Positions 63,535 through 64,000 of a stretch of DNA of 64,000 bases are shown piece after piece. The stretch covers positions 69,235 through 133,234 of the forward strand of contig CAVTPG010000005.1 in assembly GCA_963736595.1 (NCBI GenBank). The letters are read 5' to 3'. The notes under the pieces were generated by a model. That model was not told where the DNA came from. It saw only the letters and a program-made list of their open reading frames with translations, and ran no database searches. Numbering within the stretch: the stretch's first letter is position 1; every line of letters begins with the position of its first letter. A program made the translations under genes and the position numbers. The DNA is from Parapontixanthobacter sp963736595. Lineage in GTDB: Bacteria > Pseudomonadota > Alphaproteobacteria > Sphingomonadales > Sphingomonadaceae.

Positions 63535-64000
63535 TCAGATCGCCGGACTGCTCTTGTCGGCAAAGCGGCCATGTTTGCGAAAGCGCGTCATCCATTTGTC
63601 GAGGAACAGCGATAGCGGTTTTGGCGCAATACCAAGCTCTTTCATGCCGGGATGCTTGCCGCTTGCGACATCGCCATCTTTCAGCATCAACCACTGATCG
63701 GTGCTCATCGGTGTGCCAGGCAACATCGCGAAGAAGCCGGACGCGGGATCGGGCATTGGCAGGAAAGTGCGCTTGCGCCGCTGAGCAAAGGCGATCTTCT
63801 CGTTGATCTGCATCATGGTCAGCGTATCGGGACCGGCGATCTCGTAGATTTTGCCGCCGTGCTTAGCCGGATGTTCCAGCGCCACGGCCACCGCCTCCGC
63901 CGCGTCATCGACGTGGAGCAATTGCAACGGCGCATCGGGCGCAAATACCGGCAGGATCGGGAACGTCGCGATCAGCTTGGCAAACATATTGATGAAGTCA
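63535..64000 (-). CDS. NAD(P)-binding complex I NDUFA9-like protein (5' partial)
   Basis: C-terminal part of an atypical short-chain dehydrogenase of the NDUFA9 type, readable to the window edge in an open frame (DFINMFAKLIATFPILPVF); the N-terminal glycine motif lies outside. LQLLHVDDAAEAVAVALE and GGKIYEIAGPDTLTMMQI are typical of the group, which is an accessory complex I subunit in mitochondria and common in alphaproteobacteria. The ATG at 63987 is internal. Upstream of the nitronate monooxygenase family gene on the same strand. Confidence 0.83.
   Translation of the reverse strand, partial: DFINMFAKLIATFPILPVFAPDAPLQLLHVDDAAEAVAVALEHPAKHGGKIYEIAGPDTLTMMQINEKIAFAQRRKRTFLPMPDPASGFFAMLPGTPMSTDQWLMLKDGDVASGKHPGMKELGIAPKPLSLFLDKWMTRFRKHGRFADKSSPAI

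Overview
The window looks like chromosomal DNA of an alphaproteobacterium, most likely of the order Sphingomonadales (Erythrobacteraceae-like). This rests on the gene families present: a UPF0262 protein, NDUFA12- and NDUFA9-type complex I accessory proteins, a DUF2155 protein, an Oar-type TonB-dependent receptor, a bacteriophytochrome with an HWE-type kinase, and secE-nusG / rplK-rplA with a tRNA-Trp(CCA) nearby. It is mostly a densely packed core chromosome of short operons. I see no prophage, IS element, integron or CRISPR array.

Layout. 1-2.5 kb: 3' part of a Baeyer-Villiger-type monooxygenase, a molybdopterin-binding protein and a 54-aa membrane protein. 2.6-3.9 kb: rplK-rplA with a strong terminator. 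4.1-7.9 kb: an AT-richer cassette for lipid-linked sugar transfer (GT-C enzyme, GtrB-like GT2, methyltransferase, GtrA), followed by a Crp-like regulator. This block separates rplKA from secE-nusG (9-9.7 kb). 10-12.2 kb: AGCS symporter, a 49-aa protein, tRNA-Trp. 12.3-19.2 kb: VOC protein, aat, DUF2155, NDUFA12, DUF192, recX, a fatty acyl-AMP ligase and a DUF389 protein. 19.4-21.8 kb: TelA operon. 22.3-30.1 kb: light and signal sensing (heme oxygenase and bacteriophytochrome; MASE1 hybrid kinase), with a mannose-1-phosphate guanylyltransferase and a TonB-like protein. 30.2-36.4 kb: large Oar-like receptor, 2OG-Fe(II) oxygenase, NupC transporter. 36.6-45.6 kb: YhhQ, a cNMP-thioredoxin reductase fusion, HxlR regulator, HAD, rpmJ, galE, an M14 peptidase of cytosolic-carboxypeptidase type, cdd, a GH25-like protein and UPF0262. 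45.7-53.5 kb: dnaB, a phospholipase D-like gene, rpoZ, an orphan ParA, DUF3072, DUF3667 and ftsH. 53.6-58.6 kb: a TetR-controlled exporter (permease, ATPase, adaptor, outer-membrane channel) behind two identical palindromes. 58.6-64 kb: ExoD and an acyl-CoA/aldehyde cluster (MaoC, ALDH, CaiB/BaiF, nitronate monooxygenase), ending in a partial NDUFA9-like gene.

Four genes are interrupted by single-base frameshifts: the TelA partner, the bacteriophytochrome, the MASE1 kinase and the phospholipase D-like gene. Each is repaired by adding or removing one base, so sequencing error must be excluded before calling them decayed. The best candidates for unusual biology are the GtrA/GtrB/methyltransferase/GT-C cassette lodged between nusG and rplK, the heme oxygenase-bacteriophytochrome operon with a palindrome between its putative -35 and -10, and the twin-operator exporter.
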